Positions 45,387-54,761 are shown, counted from the stretch's first letter. The stretch is DNA of 64,000 nt from Methyloversatilis universalis EHg5 (GCF_000378945.1 NZ_KB900539.1:1404527-1468526); one strand, 5' to 3'. Notes: generated from the sequence alone by a model not told the origin. A program made the numbers and translations.

Positions 45387-46159
45387 GCGCGCCCGAACTG
45401 CCGCTCATCATGCCGGACTGGCCGGCGCCGCCGACGGTGCGCGCCTGCGTCACCACCCGTCTGGGCGGCGTCAGTGCCGTACCGTTCGACAGCTTCAACC
45501 CGGCCACCCATGTCGGCGACGACGCGCAGGCGGTGGCGGCCAACCGGGCGCTGCTGCGTGCCCATCTGCCGGCCGAACCGCTGTGGCTGGATCAGGTGCA
45601 CGGCGTCGAGGTGCTCGATGCCGACCGCGAACGCTGCGGCACCGGCGATGCCTCGGTTGCGCACCGTGCAGGCAGCGTGTGCGCGGTCATGACCGCCGAC
45701 TGCCTGCCGGTGCTGTTCTGCAACCGGCAGGGCACGGTGGTGGCCGCGGCCCACGCGGGCTGGCGCGGACTGGCGATGGGTGTGCTGACGCGCACGGTAC
45801 AGCGCATGGGCGGGGCGCCGGGCGACATTCTGGCCTGGCTGGGTCCGGCCATCGGTCCGGACGCGTTCGAAGTCGGGCCGGAGGTGAGGGCGGTGTTTCT
45901 CGAACGCCTGCCGGGCGCGGCAGCCGCCTTCAGGCCCGGGGCTGGCGACCGGCTGTACGCCAACATTTATCTGCTGGCGCGGCTTGAACTGGCGCGTGCC
46001 GGTGTGCATGCGGTGTACGGCGGTGGCCTGTGTACGGTGGGCCAGGCGGGCCTGTTCCATTCCTATCGCCGTGACGGGCGGTGTGGCCGCATGGCCAGTC
46101 TGGTCTGGCTGGCGCGCGATGCGTTGGAGCTGGGCGCAGAACCGTCGTATCAAGGATAA
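45383..46159 (+). CDS. pgeF: Purine nucleoside phosphorylase / polyphenol oxidase family protein (PgeF, YlmD)
   Basis: A 258-residue member of the Cu-oxidase_4/DUF152 family. Proteins of this family have been reported as laccase-like, as purine-nucleoside hydrolase/phosphorylase and, for PgeF, as peptidoglycan editing factor. Metal and catalytic residues are visible in DQVHGVEV, MTADCLPVLF, AAAHAGWRGLA and LCTVGQAGLFHSYRRDG. It is translationally coupled to rluD, the usual neighbour in proteobacteria. Confidence 0.92.
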   Translation: MSAPELPLIMPDWPAPPTVRACVTTRLGGVSAVPFDSFNPATHVGDDAQAVAANRALLRAHLPAEPLWLDQVHGVEVLDADRERCGTGDASVAHRAGSVCAVMTADCLPVLFCNRQGTVVAAAHAGWRGLAMGVLTRTVQRMGGAPGDILAWLGPAIGPDAFEVGPEVRAVFLERLPGAAAAFRPGAGDRLYANIYLLARLELARAGVHAVYGGGLCTVGQAGLFHSYRRDGRCGRMASLVWLARDALELGAEPSYQG

Positions 46160-46190
46160 TAAGAGTCCATTTTCAGTTTCAAACGCTCCC

Positions 46191-47075
46191 ATGTCTGTCC
46201 TTGCCTGGATCGTGCTCGCCTCCCTGGCCGGCGGTGCGATCAGCGTCTGCGCCGCTGCCCTGTTCGGAATGGCGGTGAATCTGCAGCGCATTCCCATGCT
46301 CATCAGCTACTCGGTCGGCGCCTTGCTCGGCGCCGCGCTGCTGGGCGTACTGCCGCAGGCGATCGAGGAAATCGGCAGCGTGGAACTGGCGACTTCCATG
46401 CTGCTGGCCGGCATCCTGGGTTTTTTCCTGCTGGAAAAGCTGGTGCTGTGGCGGCACTGTCACGAAGTCAGCTGCGAGGCGCACGACCCGGCCGAGCTGG
46501 CGCACCAGGCGGCGCATGAAGAGGCCCACCGGGCTGAGCAGGCGGCGCTGACCCATCACCACGGTCACGGGCATCACCATGGCCACGCTCATGGTCACGG
46601 CAACGAAGGCGCGCGTGCCGCTTCGCTCATTCTGATCGGCGACGCCTTTCACAACTTCGTCGATGGCGTGCTGATCGCGGCGGCGTTCGCGCAGAGCGTG
46701 CCGCTGGGCATCGTGACCGCCACCGCCATCGTGGCGCACGAAATTCCGCAGGAGGTGGGCGACTATCTGGTGCTGCTGCACTCGGGCATGAGCCGCATGC
46801 GGGCGCTGGCCTTCAATCTGCTGTCCAGCATGGCCACGCTGGTCGGTGCGGTGGGCGCCTATTTCGCGCTGTCGCTGGTGGGTGACGCGGTGCCTTATCT
46901 GTTGTGCATCGCAGCGGCCAGCATGATCTATGTGGCCGTAGCCGATCTGATTCCGGGCCTGCACAAGCGGGCTGAGATCGGCGCCACGCTGCAGCAGGTG
47001 CTACTGATTTCGCTGGGTGTGGGCAGCATCGTGCTGATTCACCACTTCGTCGACGGCTTCGCCCACGGCCACTGA
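46191..47075 (+). CDS. ZIP family metal transporter
   Basis: A 294-residue polytopic inner-membrane transporter of zinc or iron. Transmembrane helix 4 carries GDAFHNFVDGVLIA (HN-x2-DG) and helix 5 AHEIPQEVGDY (HEIP-x-E), the paired metal-binding motifs. A His-rich cytoplasmic loop (about residues 108-137, HHHGHGHHHGHAHGHG) probably buffers metal. The last 75 bases overlap, in antisense, the small membrane protein gene at 47001-47276. Confidence 0.92.
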   Translation: MSVLAWIVLASLAGGAISVCAAALFGMAVNLQRIPMLISYSVGALLGAALLGVLPQAIEEIGSVELATSMLLAGILGFFLLEKLVLWRHCHEVSCEAHDPAELAHQAAHEEAHRAEQAALTHHHGHGHHHGHAHGHGNEGARAASLILIGDAFHNFVDGVLIAAAFAQSVPLGIVTATAIVAHEIPQEVGDYLVLLHSGMSRMRALAFNLLSSMATLVGAVGAYFALSLVGDAVPYLLCIAAASMIYVAVADLIPGLHKRAEIGATLQQVLLISLGVGSIVLIHHFVDGFAHGH

Positions 47076-47276
47076 GTCTTCCGCAGGTCCGTCTTCCCCC
47101 GGCTGCGGCCGCGCCATCCGTGCACGCCGCCGCGCCGGCGTGCCGAACAGCCACAGAAAGAGTGCCAGCGGCGCCAGACCGTAGAACACGACGGTCATCA
47201 CACCGGCCACCACCGAATGTTCGGTCACGGCCATCATCAGCACCACATAGATCCACGCAATCGCAACGATGTACAT
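47001..47276 (-). CDS. Small membrane protein, conserved hypothetical
   Basis: A 91-residue protein with two hydrophobic segments: MYIVAIAWIYVVLMMAVTE and AGVMTVVFYGLAPLALFLWL, then a basic GTPARRRARMA and an acidic tail. AAAGG precedes the ATG at 47276. The N-terminal half has the look of a conserved betaproteobacterial family. The C-terminal 25 or so codons overlap the zip gene on the opposite strand. The open frame continues far upstream only as an antisense shadow of phaC. Confidence 0.65.
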   Translation of the reverse strand: MYIVAIAWIYVVLMMAVTEHSVVAGVMTVVFYGLAPLALFLWLFGTPARRRARMARPQPGEDGPAEDSVAVGEAVDEVVNQHDAAHTQRNQ

Positions 47277-47329
47277 CGGGGCCTTTCGGGCGGGTATGAC
47301 CGCGCGGAACGGACATCCGGCGGCCGGGA

Positions 47330-47358
47330 TTGACAGTGATTTTGTGCGATGCAACAAT
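47330..47358 (+). promoter_or_regulatory. phaC promoter with candidate PhaR operator
   Basis: TTGACA at 47330-47335 and AACAAT at 47353-47358 are 17 bases apart, a good sigma-70 arrangement. Between and over the -10 lies TTTTGTGCGATGCAACAA (47340-47357), an imperfect palindrome whose core TGTGCGATGC recurs inverted before phaR at 50921-50930. This fits repression by PhaR, encoded in the same cluster. The leader to the phaC ATG is about 150 bases. Confidence 0.5.
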
Positions 47359-47510
47359 CTCTCGCACTGCGATTGCCGAACAGAGGAGGCGCCCGTGCGC
47401 GTCCGGCACTGATATGCTCGCCCGGCGTGCCCGTGGACGGCAAGATGCTCGCAGATCCGAGCGATGCCGCCGCATCGCGCCTGAGACAAGAACGAACGGG
47501 GTTTGGTTTG

Positions 47511-49277
47511 ATGAGCAGTGACTCGGCAGCACCCGGAAAGTCCGTCCCGCCTCGCAACGAGGCACTCCCGCCCGACTGGACGGCCATGATGGCCGCCATG
47601 GGCAAGAACTTCAGCGATTTCATGTCCCGCCAGCAGAGCGCGCTGGCCGTGCACGCGCCGACCGCCGGCAGCGCCTTCCCGGCGCCCGAGGCGGCCCGCT
47701 TTGCGGCCCTGCAGCAGCAGTGGCTGGAAAGCCAGCACAAGCTCTGGCAGGCCTTTGCCCAGCACAAGCCGGGCGATGAAGAGGTGCAGCCGGTGGCCAA
47801 GGCCGAGCCGGGTGACCGCCGCTTCCGCTCGCCTGAGTGGAGCAAGCCGTATTTCGACTATCTGCGTCAGGCCTATCTGATCAATTCCGCCTTCGTGCGT
47901 GACTGCGTCGAGGCCACACCTGTGGCTGACGGCCGCGCGAAGGACCGCATGCGCTACCTGTCCAAACAGGTGATCGAGGCGCTGTCGCCGGCCAATTTCG
48001 CGGCCACCAATCCCGAATTCGTCGAAACCGCGCTGCGTACCGAAGGCGACAGCATCCGCCGCGGTATGGAAAACCTTTTGCGTGACCTGCAGCAGGGGCA
48101 GATTTCGATGTCCGCGCCCGGCGCCTTCGAGGTCGGCCGCAATCTGGCGGTCACCGAAGGTGCTGTGGTGTTCGAGAACGAACTGATACAGCTCATCCAG
48201 TACGCGCCGAAGACCGACAAGGTGCACGCGAAGCCCTTGCTCATCGTGCCGCCCTGCATCAACAAGTATTACCTGATGGACCTGCAGCCGGAGAACTCGC
48301 TGGTGCGCTTCCTGGTGGAGCAGGGCATCACGGTGTTCCTCATTTCCTGGCGCAATCCGGATGCGGCGCTTGCGAACTTCACCTGGGACGATTATCTGCG
48401 CCTGGGCCCGCTGACCGCACTCGATGTGGTGCGCGGCATCAGTGGCGACGCGCAGCCGAACACCATGGGCTTCTGCGTCGGTGGAACGCTGCTGGCGTCG
48501 GCGCTGGCGGTGGCCTGCGGTCGCGGTGAAAAGCCCGCGGCCAGCGTCACGCTGCTCACCACGCTGCTCGATTTCTCCGATGCCGGCGAAATCGGCTGCC
48601 TGGTGGACGAGGGCATGGTCGCGATGCGCGAACAGACCATAGGCCGCGGTGGCCTGCTGCCCGGTCGCGAACTGGCGCAGACCTTCAGCAGCCTGCGTCC
48701 GAACGACCTGATCTGGAATTACGTGGTCGGCAACTATCTGAAGGGCGAAACTCCGCCGGCCTTCGACATCCTGCACTGGAACTGCGACAGCACGAATCTG
48801 CCTGGCCCCTTCCTGGCCTGGTACCTGCGCAACCTGTATCTGGAAAACAGCCTGCGTGTGCCGGGCAAGGTGGACATGCTGGGCGTGAAGGCCGATCTGG
48901 GCAAGGTGGATATGCCGGCCTATCTGCTGGCTACTTCGGAAGATCACATCGTGCCCTGGACCGGCGCCTATCTGGTGCGCAAGCTGCTGGGCGGCGACAC
49001 CACCTTCGTGCTGGGCGCCAGCGGCCATGTGGCCGGCGTGATCAATCCGGCGTCCAAGGACAAGCGCTCGCACTGGATCGGCGGCGACGCCTCGACCGCC
49101 GAGGAATGGCGGGCCAATGCCAGTGAACAGCCGGGCAGCTGGTGGAAGCACTACATCAAGTGGCTGACTGCGAAGTCAGGCAAGAAGGTCGCGCCCCCGT
49201 CACAAGCGGGCAACGCGCAATACACGGTGATCGAGCCCGCACCCGGGCGCTATGTGAAAGGCAGCGCAACGAACTGA
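47511..49277 (+). CDS. phaC: Class I poly(3-hydroxyalkanoate) synthase
   Basis: Polymerises (R)-3-hydroxyacyl-CoA into PHB at the granule surface. A 588-residue class I enzyme with N-terminal PhaC_N and an alpha/beta hydrolase core. The lipase-like box GFCVGG holds nucleophile Cys322; the catalytic Asp is in LLATSEDHIVPW and the His in GASGHVAGVINP. The ATG at 47511 has only a weak GGGG upstream; an earlier in-frame start would add about 54 residues of doubtful coding quality. Followed by two phaB genes and phaR; no phaA is in the window. Confidence 0.97.
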   Translation: MSSDSAAPGKSVPPRNEALPPDWTAMMAAMGKNFSDFMSRQQSALAVHAPTAGSAFPAPEAARFAALQQQWLESQHKLWQAFAQHKPGDEEVQPVAKAEPGDRRFRSPEWSKPYFDYLRQAYLINSAFVRDCVEATPVADGRAKDRMRYLSKQVIEALSPANFAATNPEFVETALRTEGDSIRRGMENLLRDLQQGQISMSAPGAFEVGRNLAVTEGAVVFENELIQLIQYAPKTDKVHAKPLLIVPPCINKYYLMDLQPENSLVRFLVEQGITVFLISWRNPDAALANFTWDDYLRLGPLTALDVVRGISGDAQPNTMGFCVGGTLLASALAVACGRGEKPAASVTLLTTLLDFSDAGEIGCLVDEGMVAMREQTIGRGGLLPGRELAQTFSSLRPNDLIWNYVVGNYLKGETPPAFDILHWNCDSTNLPGPFLAWYLRNLYLENSLRVPGKVDMLGVKADLGKVDMPAYLLATSEDHIVPWTGAYLVRKLLGGDTTFVLGASGHVAGVINPASKDKRSHWIGGDASTAEEWRANASEQPGSWWKHYIKWLTAKSGKKVAPPSQAGNAQYTVIEPAPGRYVKGSATN

Positions 49278-49345
49278 ACGCATGGCAGCCTCATGAGGGG
49301 GGCTGCGGAAGACACACCCTCGACTAATAAATAGGAGACAAGGAA

Positions 49346-50086
49346 ATGACGCGAGTCGCACTGGTAACGGGCGGTATGGGAGGACTGGGTGAAGCGATCT
49401 GCATCAAGCTCGCCGCGCTGGGTTTCCGCGTGGTGACGACCCACAGCCCCGGCAACACCAAGGCAGCCGAATGGCTGCAGACCATGAACAACATGGGCTA
49501 CGGCTTCCGGGCCTACCCGTGCGACGTGTCGGATTTCGACTCCTGCAAGGCGTGTGTCGATACGGTGACCAAGGAAGTCGGCCCGGTGGACGTGCTGGTG
49601 AACAACGCCGGCATCACCCGCGACATGACCTTCAAGAAAATGACCAAGGCGGACTGGGACGTGGTGATGAGTACCAACCTCGACTCCTGCTTCAACATGA
49701 CCAAGCAGGTCATCGACGGCATGACTGAGCGCAAGTGGGGCCGTGTGGTCAATGTGTCGTCGGTCAATGGCTCCAAGGGTGCCTTCGGCCAGACCAACTA
49801 CTCGGCCGCCAAGGCCGGCATGCACGGTTTCACCAAGGCGCTGGCGCTGGAAGTGGCGCGTGCGGGCGTCACCGTGAACACGATTTCTCCGGGCTACATC
49901 GGCACCAAGATGGTGACCGCCATCCCGCAGGACATCCTGGACACCAAGATCCTGCCGCAGATTCCGGTTTCCCGTCTCGGCAAGCCGGAAGAGATCGCAG
50001 GCCTGGTGGCCTATCTGGCGTCGGACGAAGCGGCCTTCGTCACCGGCGCCAACATCGCAATCAACGGCGGCCAGCACATGTCCTGA
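49346..50086 (+). CDS. phaB: Acetoacetyl-CoA reductase (first copy)
   Basis: NADPH-dependent short-chain dehydrogenase making (R)-3-hydroxybutyryl-CoA for PhaC. 246 residues, with cofactor motif VTGGMGGLGEAI, NNAG at about 87-90 in LVNNAGITRD, the catalytic tetrad in NVSSVNG and NYSAAKAG (Tyr-x3-Lys), and the C-terminal TGANIAINGG. AGGAGA stands before the ATG. It differs clearly from the second copy, for example in HSPGNTKAAEWL where the other has CLPAFPQKDEWL. Confidence 0.94.
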   Translation: MTRVALVTGGMGGLGEAICIKLAALGFRVVTTHSPGNTKAAEWLQTMNNMGYGFRAYPCDVSDFDSCKACVDTVTKEVGPVDVLVNNAGITRDMTFKKMTKADWDVVMSTNLDSCFNMTKQVIDGMTERKWGRVVNVSSVNGSKGAFGQTNYSAAKAGMHGFTKALALEVARAGVTVNTISPGYIGTKMVTAIPQDILDTKILPQIPVSRLGKPEEIAGLVAYLASDEAAFVTGANIAINGGQHMS

Positions 50087-50110
50087 TCGCCTGCGCGGAG
50101 GTCCGCGCAC

Positions 50111-50145
50111 ACCTTCCACCCCGACCGGCGGGGGTGGAAGGTTTT
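50111..50145 (+). terminator. Hairpin terminator or attenuator between the phaB copies
   Basis: A perfect 12-bp stem (50111-50122 with 50131-50142) with an 8-base loop is followed by a short T run. It should reduce read-through from phaC-phaB into the second phaB or stabilise the upstream message end. Confidence 0.75.
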
Positions 50146-50171
50146 CAACGCAGCTGGCTGGGAGAGAAGTC

Positions 50172-50912
50172 ATGACGAAACGAGTTGCCCTGGTTACCGG
50201 GGGTATGGGCGGTCTGGGTACCGCAATCTGCAAGGCACTGGCCAAGGACGGCTACACCGTCGTGGCGAACTGTCTGCCCGCGTTCCCCCAAAAGGACGAA
50301 TGGCTGGCCAAGATGCAGGCCGAAGGCTTTGAAATGAAAGCCGCCGAGGGCGACGTGTCCGACTACGATTCCTGCAAGGCAATGATCGACCAGGTGGAAC
50401 AGGACATCGGTCCGGTCGATGTGGTCGTGAACAACGCCGGCATCACCCGCGACAAGTTCTTCGCCAAGATGGACAAGGCGCAGTGGGATGCGGTGCTGAC
50501 CACCAACCTCGACAGCCTGTTCAACGTGACCCATCACGTCGCCGGCAAGATGGCCGAGCGCGGCTGGGGCCGCGTGATCAACATTTCGTCGGTCAATGGC
50601 GTCAAGGGCCAGGCCGGCCAGACGAACTACTCGGCCGCCAAGGCCGGCGTGGTCGGCTTCACCAAGGCGCTTGCCGCTGAAATGGCGTCCAAGGGCGTGA
50701 CCGTGAACGCCATCGCTCCGGGCTATATCGGTACCGACATGGTGATGGCCATCCGCGAGGACATCCGTCAGGGCATCATCGACTCAGTGCCGATGAAGCG
50801 TCTGGGCAAGCCGGAAGAGATCGGCGCCGCCGTGTCCTACCTCGCTTCGGAGAATGCGGGCTATGTGACTGGCGCAACGCTGAACATCAACGGCGGCCTG
50901 TACTACCAGTAA
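50172..50912 (+). CDS. phaB: Acetoacetyl-CoA reductase (second copy)
   Basis: A 246-residue SDR paralogue of the preceding gene with the same elements: VTGGMGGLGTAI, VVNNAGITRD, INISSVNG, NYSAAKAG and TGATLNINGG. It is the closer match to textbook PhaB (CLPAFPQKDEWLAKMQAEG). A promoter for it would have to lie in the 26 bases after the hairpin or upstream of it, so partial read-through is likely. Shine-Dalgarno GGGAGAGAAG is shortly upstream. Confidence 0.94.
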   Translation: MTKRVALVTGGMGGLGTAICKALAKDGYTVVANCLPAFPQKDEWLAKMQAEGFEMKAAEGDVSDYDSCKAMIDQVEQDIGPVDVVVNNAGITRDKFFAKMDKAQWDAVLTTNLDSLFNVTHHVAGKMAERGWGRVINISSVNGVKGQAGQTNYSAAKAGVVGFTKALAAEMASKGVTVNAIAPGYIGTDMVMAIREDIRQGIIDSVPMKRLGKPEEIGAAVSYLASENAGYVTGATLNINGGLYYQ

Positions 50913-50920
50913 TTCCTGTC

Positions 50921-50930
50921 GCATCGCACA
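50921..50930. promoter_or_regulatory. Second candidate PhaR motif, upstream of phaR
   Basis: GCATCGCACA is the exact reverse complement of the core seen in the phaC promoter. It lies between the second phaB and phaR, before the terminator. A ten-base match alone is weak evidence; the shared regulon context raises it. Confidence 0.3.
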
Positions 50931-50955
50931 GCAGCATCGCTTTGTGACGGTTCGC

Positions 50956-50990
50956 AAGGCCTTATGCGGCACTGCCGCATAAGGCCTTTG
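50956..50990 (+). terminator. Strong hairpin terminator after the second phaB
   Basis: A nearly continuous 16-bp palindrome (AAGGCCTTATGCGGCA and its complement, 50956-50988) ends in CTTTG. It closes the phaB unit and implies a separate promoter for phaR. The palindrome is symmetric, so it could act in both directions. Confidence 0.75.
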
Positions 50991-51064
50991 CTTGCTGTAT
51001 GATCGAAAAAGAGTGGGCGGGCACACCGCCCCGGGGTAGTTCAAACGAGCGAGGACACCACACA

Positions 51065-51658
51065 ATGAGCGCTTCCGAAAGCCGCGAGGGAACGAGTTCC
51101 ACCAACCGCCTGATCAAGAAATACCCCAACCGCCGGCTTTACGACACCCGCACCAGCTCCTACATCACGCTGTCCGATGTGAAGGAACTCGTGCTGGAGA
51201 ACGCAGAGTTCCAGGTGGTCGACGCCAAGACCGGCGAAGACCTCACCCGCAGCATCCTGCTGCAGATCATCATCGAAGAAGAGAGCGAAGGCGTGCCGAT
51301 GTTCACGTCCGACCTGCTGTCGCAGATGATCCGCTTCTACGGCAATGCGATGCAGGGCATGATGGGCAAGTACCTCGAAGGCAACATCAAGGCCTTCACC
51401 GACGTACAGTCCAAGCTGCAGGAACAGGCGCGCACCATCTATGGTGACAACAACGCGATGAGCAAGGACCTGTGGGCGCAGTTCCTGAACTTCCAGGGCC
51501 CGGCCATGCAGGGCATGATGGGTGCCTACATGGAGCAGAGCAAGCGCATGTTCGTGCAGATGCAGGAACAGATCGAGCAGCAGACCCGCTCGATGATGTC
51601 CGGCTTCAAGTTCCCGGGTTTCGGTCCGGGGGGCGATAAAGGCCCGCAAAACAAGTAA
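51065..51658 (+). CDS. phaR: Polyhydroxyalkanoate synthesis regulator PhaR
   Basis: DNA- and PHB-binding repressor of PHA genes. A 197-residue protein with the PHB/PHA accumulation regulator DNA-binding domain at the N-terminus ([20 protein letters not shown]) and two PHB_acc repeats with Met/Gln-rich helices ([40 protein letters not shown]). GAGGACA precedes the ATG at 51065. It senses free granule surface: without PHB it binds promoters, with PHB it moves to the granule. Confidence 0.95.
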   Translation: MSASESREGTSSTNRLIKKYPNRRLYDTRTSSYITLSDVKELVLENAEFQVVDAKTGEDLTRSILLQIIIEEESEGVPMFTSDLLSQMIRFYGNAMQGMMGKYLEGNIKAFTDVQSKLQEQARTIYGDNNAMSKDLWAQFLNFQGPAMQGMMGAYMEQSKRMFVQMQEQIEQQTRSMMSGFKFPGFGPGGDKGPQNK

Positions 51659-51687
51659 AATGTCGGGTTTTGCGGCGGAGACGCGGC

Positions 51688-53049
51688 GTGACCCGTACTT
51701 CTGAATCTGGCAGCACCGCGAAGCCGACCCCCAAGGTTGGCTTCGTTTCACTCGGCTGTCCGAAGGCGACTTCGGACTCCGAGTCCATCCTCACCCGGCT
51801 GCGCTCCGAAGGCTACGACATCGTGCCGACCTACGACGATGCCGATGTCGTCGTGGTCAATACCTGTGGCTTCATCGACGCGGCGGTCGAGGAATCGCTG
51901 GACGCGATCGGCGAAGCACTGGCCGAGAACGGCAAGGTGATCGTCACCGGCTGCATGGGCGCCGAAGGCCCCAAGCGTCAGCAGGTACTGTCCGCCCATC
52001 CGCAGGTGCTGGCAGTGACCGGTCCGCACGCGACCGAAGAGGTGATGGACGCGGTTCATCGCCACCTGCCCAAGCCGCACGACCCGTTTTCTGATCTGGT
52101 GCCGCCGCAGGGCATACGCCTCACGCCCTCGCACTACGCCTACCTGAAGATTTCCGAAGGCTGCAACCACCGCTGCAGCTTCTGCATCATCCCGTCGATG
52201 CGCGGCGATCTGGTGAGCCGGCCGATCGGCGACGTGATGCGTGAAGCCGAAGCGCTGCGCGACGCTGGCGTGCGCGAACTGCTCATCGTGTCGCAGGACA
52301 CCAGCGCCTACGGCGTCGATGTGAAGTACCGCACCGGCTTCTGGGGCGGCAAGCCGCTGCGTACCAAGCTGTACGACCTCGCGAACGCGCTGGGCGAGCT
52401 GGATATGTGGGTGCGCATGCATTACGTGTATCCGTACCCGCATGTCGACGACATCATCCCGCTGATGGCCGAGGGCAAGATCCTGCCCTACCTCGACGTG
52501 CCTTTCCAGCACGCCAGCCCGCGCGTGCTGAAGGCGATGAAGCGGCCGGCCAACGCCGAGAACAATCTCGAACGCATCCGCGCCTGGCGCTCGATCTGCC
52601 CGGACATCACCATCCGAAGCACCTTCATCGCCGGCTTCCCGGGCGAGACCGAACAGGAATTCGAGGAGCTGCTCGATTTCCTGGGCGAAGCGCGGCTCGA
52701 CCGTGTCGGCTGTTTCGCCTATTCGCCGGTCGAGGGCGCCAGCGCCAACGACCTGCCGGGCGCGCTGCCGGACGAGGTGCGCGAGGAGCGCCGCCAGCGC
52801 CTGATGGAATTCCAGGAAGACATTTCCACCCAGCGACTGGAAGAGAAGATCGATCGCGAAATGATCGTGCTGGTCGATGAGGTCGACGAGGACGGTGCGG
52901 TCGCGCGTTCCGAGGGTGATGCGCCGGATATCGACGGTCTGGTGCACATCCTTGACGGTCAGGATCTGGAGGTCGGCGACTTCGTGCGTGTGCGCATCAC
53001 CGACTGCGATGTGCACGACCTGTACGCCGAAGTCATCACCGAAGACTGA
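51688..53049 (+). CDS. rimO: Ribosomal protein uS12 methylthiotransferase RimO
   Basis: Radical-SAM methylthiotransferase acting on the conserved Asp of ribosomal protein S12. The N-terminal UPF0004 domain begins [17 protein letters not shown] with three cluster Cys. The radical SAM Cys triad is CNHRCSFC, and a TRAM domain ends the protein ([20 protein letters not shown]). GTG at 51688 (MTRTSESGS) with GGAG upstream gives 453 residues; an arginine-rich upstream extension is less likely. Confidence 0.95.
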   Translation: MTRTSESGSTAKPTPKVGFVSLGCPKATSDSESILTRLRSEGYDIVPTYDDADVVVVNTCGFIDAAVEESLDAIGEALAENGKVIVTGCMGAEGPKRQQVLSAHPQVLAVTGPHATEEVMDAVHRHLPKPHDPFSDLVPPQGIRLTPSHYAYLKISEGCNHRCSFCIIPSMRGDLVSRPIGDVMREAEALRDAGVRELLIVSQDTSAYGVDVKYRTGFWGGKPLRTKLYDLANALGELDMWVRMHYVYPYPHVDDIIPLMAEGKILPYLDVPFQHASPRVLKAMKRPANAENNLERIRAWRSICPDITIRSTFIAGFPGETEQEFEELLDFLGEARLDRVGCFAYSPVEGASANDLPGALPDEVREERRQRLMEFQEDISTQRLEEKIDREMIVLVDEVDEDGAVARSEGDAPDIDGLVHILDGQDLEVGDFVRVRITDCDVHDLYAEVITED

Positions 53050-53067
53050 GCGCGGAGGCGCAGCGGC

Positions 53068-54498
53068 ATGGAAAGCGGCCTGATCGATTCTGCGCTGGCC
53101 CGGTTCCGTGCCGTGGTCGGCGACGCCCACGTGCTCACCGATCCGGTCGATACCGCGCCGCATTTCACCGACTGGCGCGGCCGCTACAGCGGCGAGGCGC
53201 TGTGCGTGCTGCGTCCGGCGACGGTCGATGAGCTGGTGCAGGTGGTTCACATCTGCAACGAAGCCCGTCTGCCCATGGTGCCCCAGGGCGGCAACACCGG
53301 CCTGTGCGGCGGTGCGACACCGCACGCCGGACGGCGCGAAGTGCTGGTGAGTCTGTCGCGGTTGGACCGCATCCGCGCAATCGATCCGGACAACGCCTCG
53401 ATCACGGTCGAGGCCGGCTGCACGCTGGCTGCCGTGCAGCAGGCCGCGCGTGAGGCAGGACTGCTGTTTCCGCTTAGTCTGGCGTCCGAAGGGTCGTGCC
53501 AGATCGGCGGCAATCTGTCGACCAACGCCGGAGGTGTCCATGTGCTGCGTCATGGTAACGCGCGCGATCAGGTGCTCGGCCTCGAAGTCGTGCTGCCCGA
53601 CGGTCGGCTGTGGGACGGTCTGCGTGCGCTGCGCAAGGACAACACCGGCTATGACCTGAAGCATCTGTTCATCGGCGCCGAAGGCACGCTGGGCTTCATC
53701 ACCGCGGCCGTGCTCAAGCTTGCGCCAGAGCCGGCCGACACCGCGCTGGCCTGGGTGGCGCTCGACGGCCCGCAGCGTGCAATCGAACTGCTGCATCGGC
53801 TCCAGGCCGGTGCAGGCGATGCGCTGAACGCTTTCGAACTGGTCGGGCGCACCGCGCTCGACATGGTGCTGCAACACATCTCCGGAGCGCGTGATCCGCT
53901 GCCGGTTCCGGCGCCCTGGTACGCACTGGTGGAACTGGCGGGCAGCGGAGACCGGATCAGCGAACGGCTTGAAACGCTGCTCGCGGCCTGCATGGAAGCC
54001 GGTACGGTACGCGATGCGGTAATCGCCCAGGACGGTGCTCAGGCCGCCGCACTGTGGTCGCTGCGCGAAAACATATCCGAGGCACAGCGGATCGAGGGCT
54101 TCAGCGTGAAGCACGACATCAGCGTGCCGGTGGGCGCCATACCGCTCTTCCTGCAGGTGGCCGGCGAGCGGCTTGAGGCGTTGCTGCCAGGTGTGCGCAT
54201 CGTCGCCTTCGGCCACGCCGGCGACGGCAATCTGCATTACAACCTGTCGTTCAGCGATGCGTCGGACAACGCGCGGCTGGTGGCGGACGCGCAGGTCGCG
54301 AACGCGGTGGTCTACGAGGCGGTGAGGGCGCTGAATGGTTCGATCTCTGCCGAGCACGGCATTGGCCAGCTCAAGCGTTCGCTGCTGGTCGAATGCAAGA
54401 GCGTGGTCGAGCTGGACATGATGCGGGCCATCAAGCGTGCCTTTGATCCGCATGCGCTGATGAATCCGGGCAAGGTGCTTGCGGATGGCGGCGACTGA
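53068..54498 (+). CDS. FAD-linked oxidase / D-2-hydroxyacid dehydrogenase family protein
   Basis: A 476-residue flavoprotein with an FAD_binding_4 domain (VLRPATVDELVQVVHICNE, PQGGNTGLCGGA, GGNLSTNAGG) and an FAD-oxidase_C domain (FGHAGDGNLHYN, SAEHGIGQLKR). It is related to D-lactate, glycolate (GlcD) and D-2-hydroxyglutarate dehydrogenases; substrate specificity cannot be fixed from sequence. It is 18 bases after rimO on the same strand and may be cotranscribed. Confidence 0.88.
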   Translation: MESGLIDSALARFRAVVGDAHVLTDPVDTAPHFTDWRGRYSGEALCVLRPATVDELVQVVHICNEARLPMVPQGGNTGLCGGATPHAGRREVLVSLSRLDRIRAIDPDNASITVEAGCTLAAVQQAAREAGLLFPLSLASEGSCQIGGNLSTNAGGVHVLRHGNARDQVLGLEVVLPDGRLWDGLRALRKDNTGYDLKHLFIGAEGTLGFITAAVLKLAPEPADTALAWVALDGPQRAIELLHRLQAGAGDALNAFELVGRTALDMVLQHISGARDPLPVPAPWYALVELAGSGDRISERLETLLAACMEAGTVRDAVIAQDGAQAAALWSLRENISEAQRIEGFSVKHDISVPVGAIPLFLQVAGERLEALLPGVRIVAFGHAGDGNLHYNLSFSDASDNARLVADAQVANAVVYEAVRALNGSISAEHGIGQLKRSLLVECKSVVELDMMRAIKRAFDPHALMNPGKVLADGGD

Positions 54499-54580
54499 TT
54501 TACGGATTCCATGTGAGTATTCATTTGTTCTTTCCTTGTTCCCTGCGGACGCGGATTGAAAATAATTTCGCCGAAACCGC

Positions 54581-54608
54581 TTTACAAACGCTGATCACTG
54601 TTTATAAT
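54581..54608 (+). promoter_or_regulatory. Promoter of the tRNA cluster
   Basis: TTTACA (54581-54586) and TATAAT (54603-54608) are spaced by 16 bases, followed by a GCGC discriminator typical of stringently controlled stable-RNA promoters. The tRNA-Ala starts 17 bases beyond the -10. Confidence 0.85.
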
Positions 54609-54624
54609 GCGCTCCTCTTTCGAC

Positions 54625-54700
<76 letters not shown>

Positions 54701-54761
54701 AGGTTTCTGACTTGGGCGCGAAAGAGAAAAGCAGTAAAAATGCACCGAGTTTCATCACTAG

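Noticed and set aside
51748-54453. A very long open reading frame on the minus strand opposite rimO and the FAD-linked oxidase.
   Set aside because: It is antisense to two well-supported genes, is rich in His/Arg/Gln as expected of high-GC shadows, and shows no motif.
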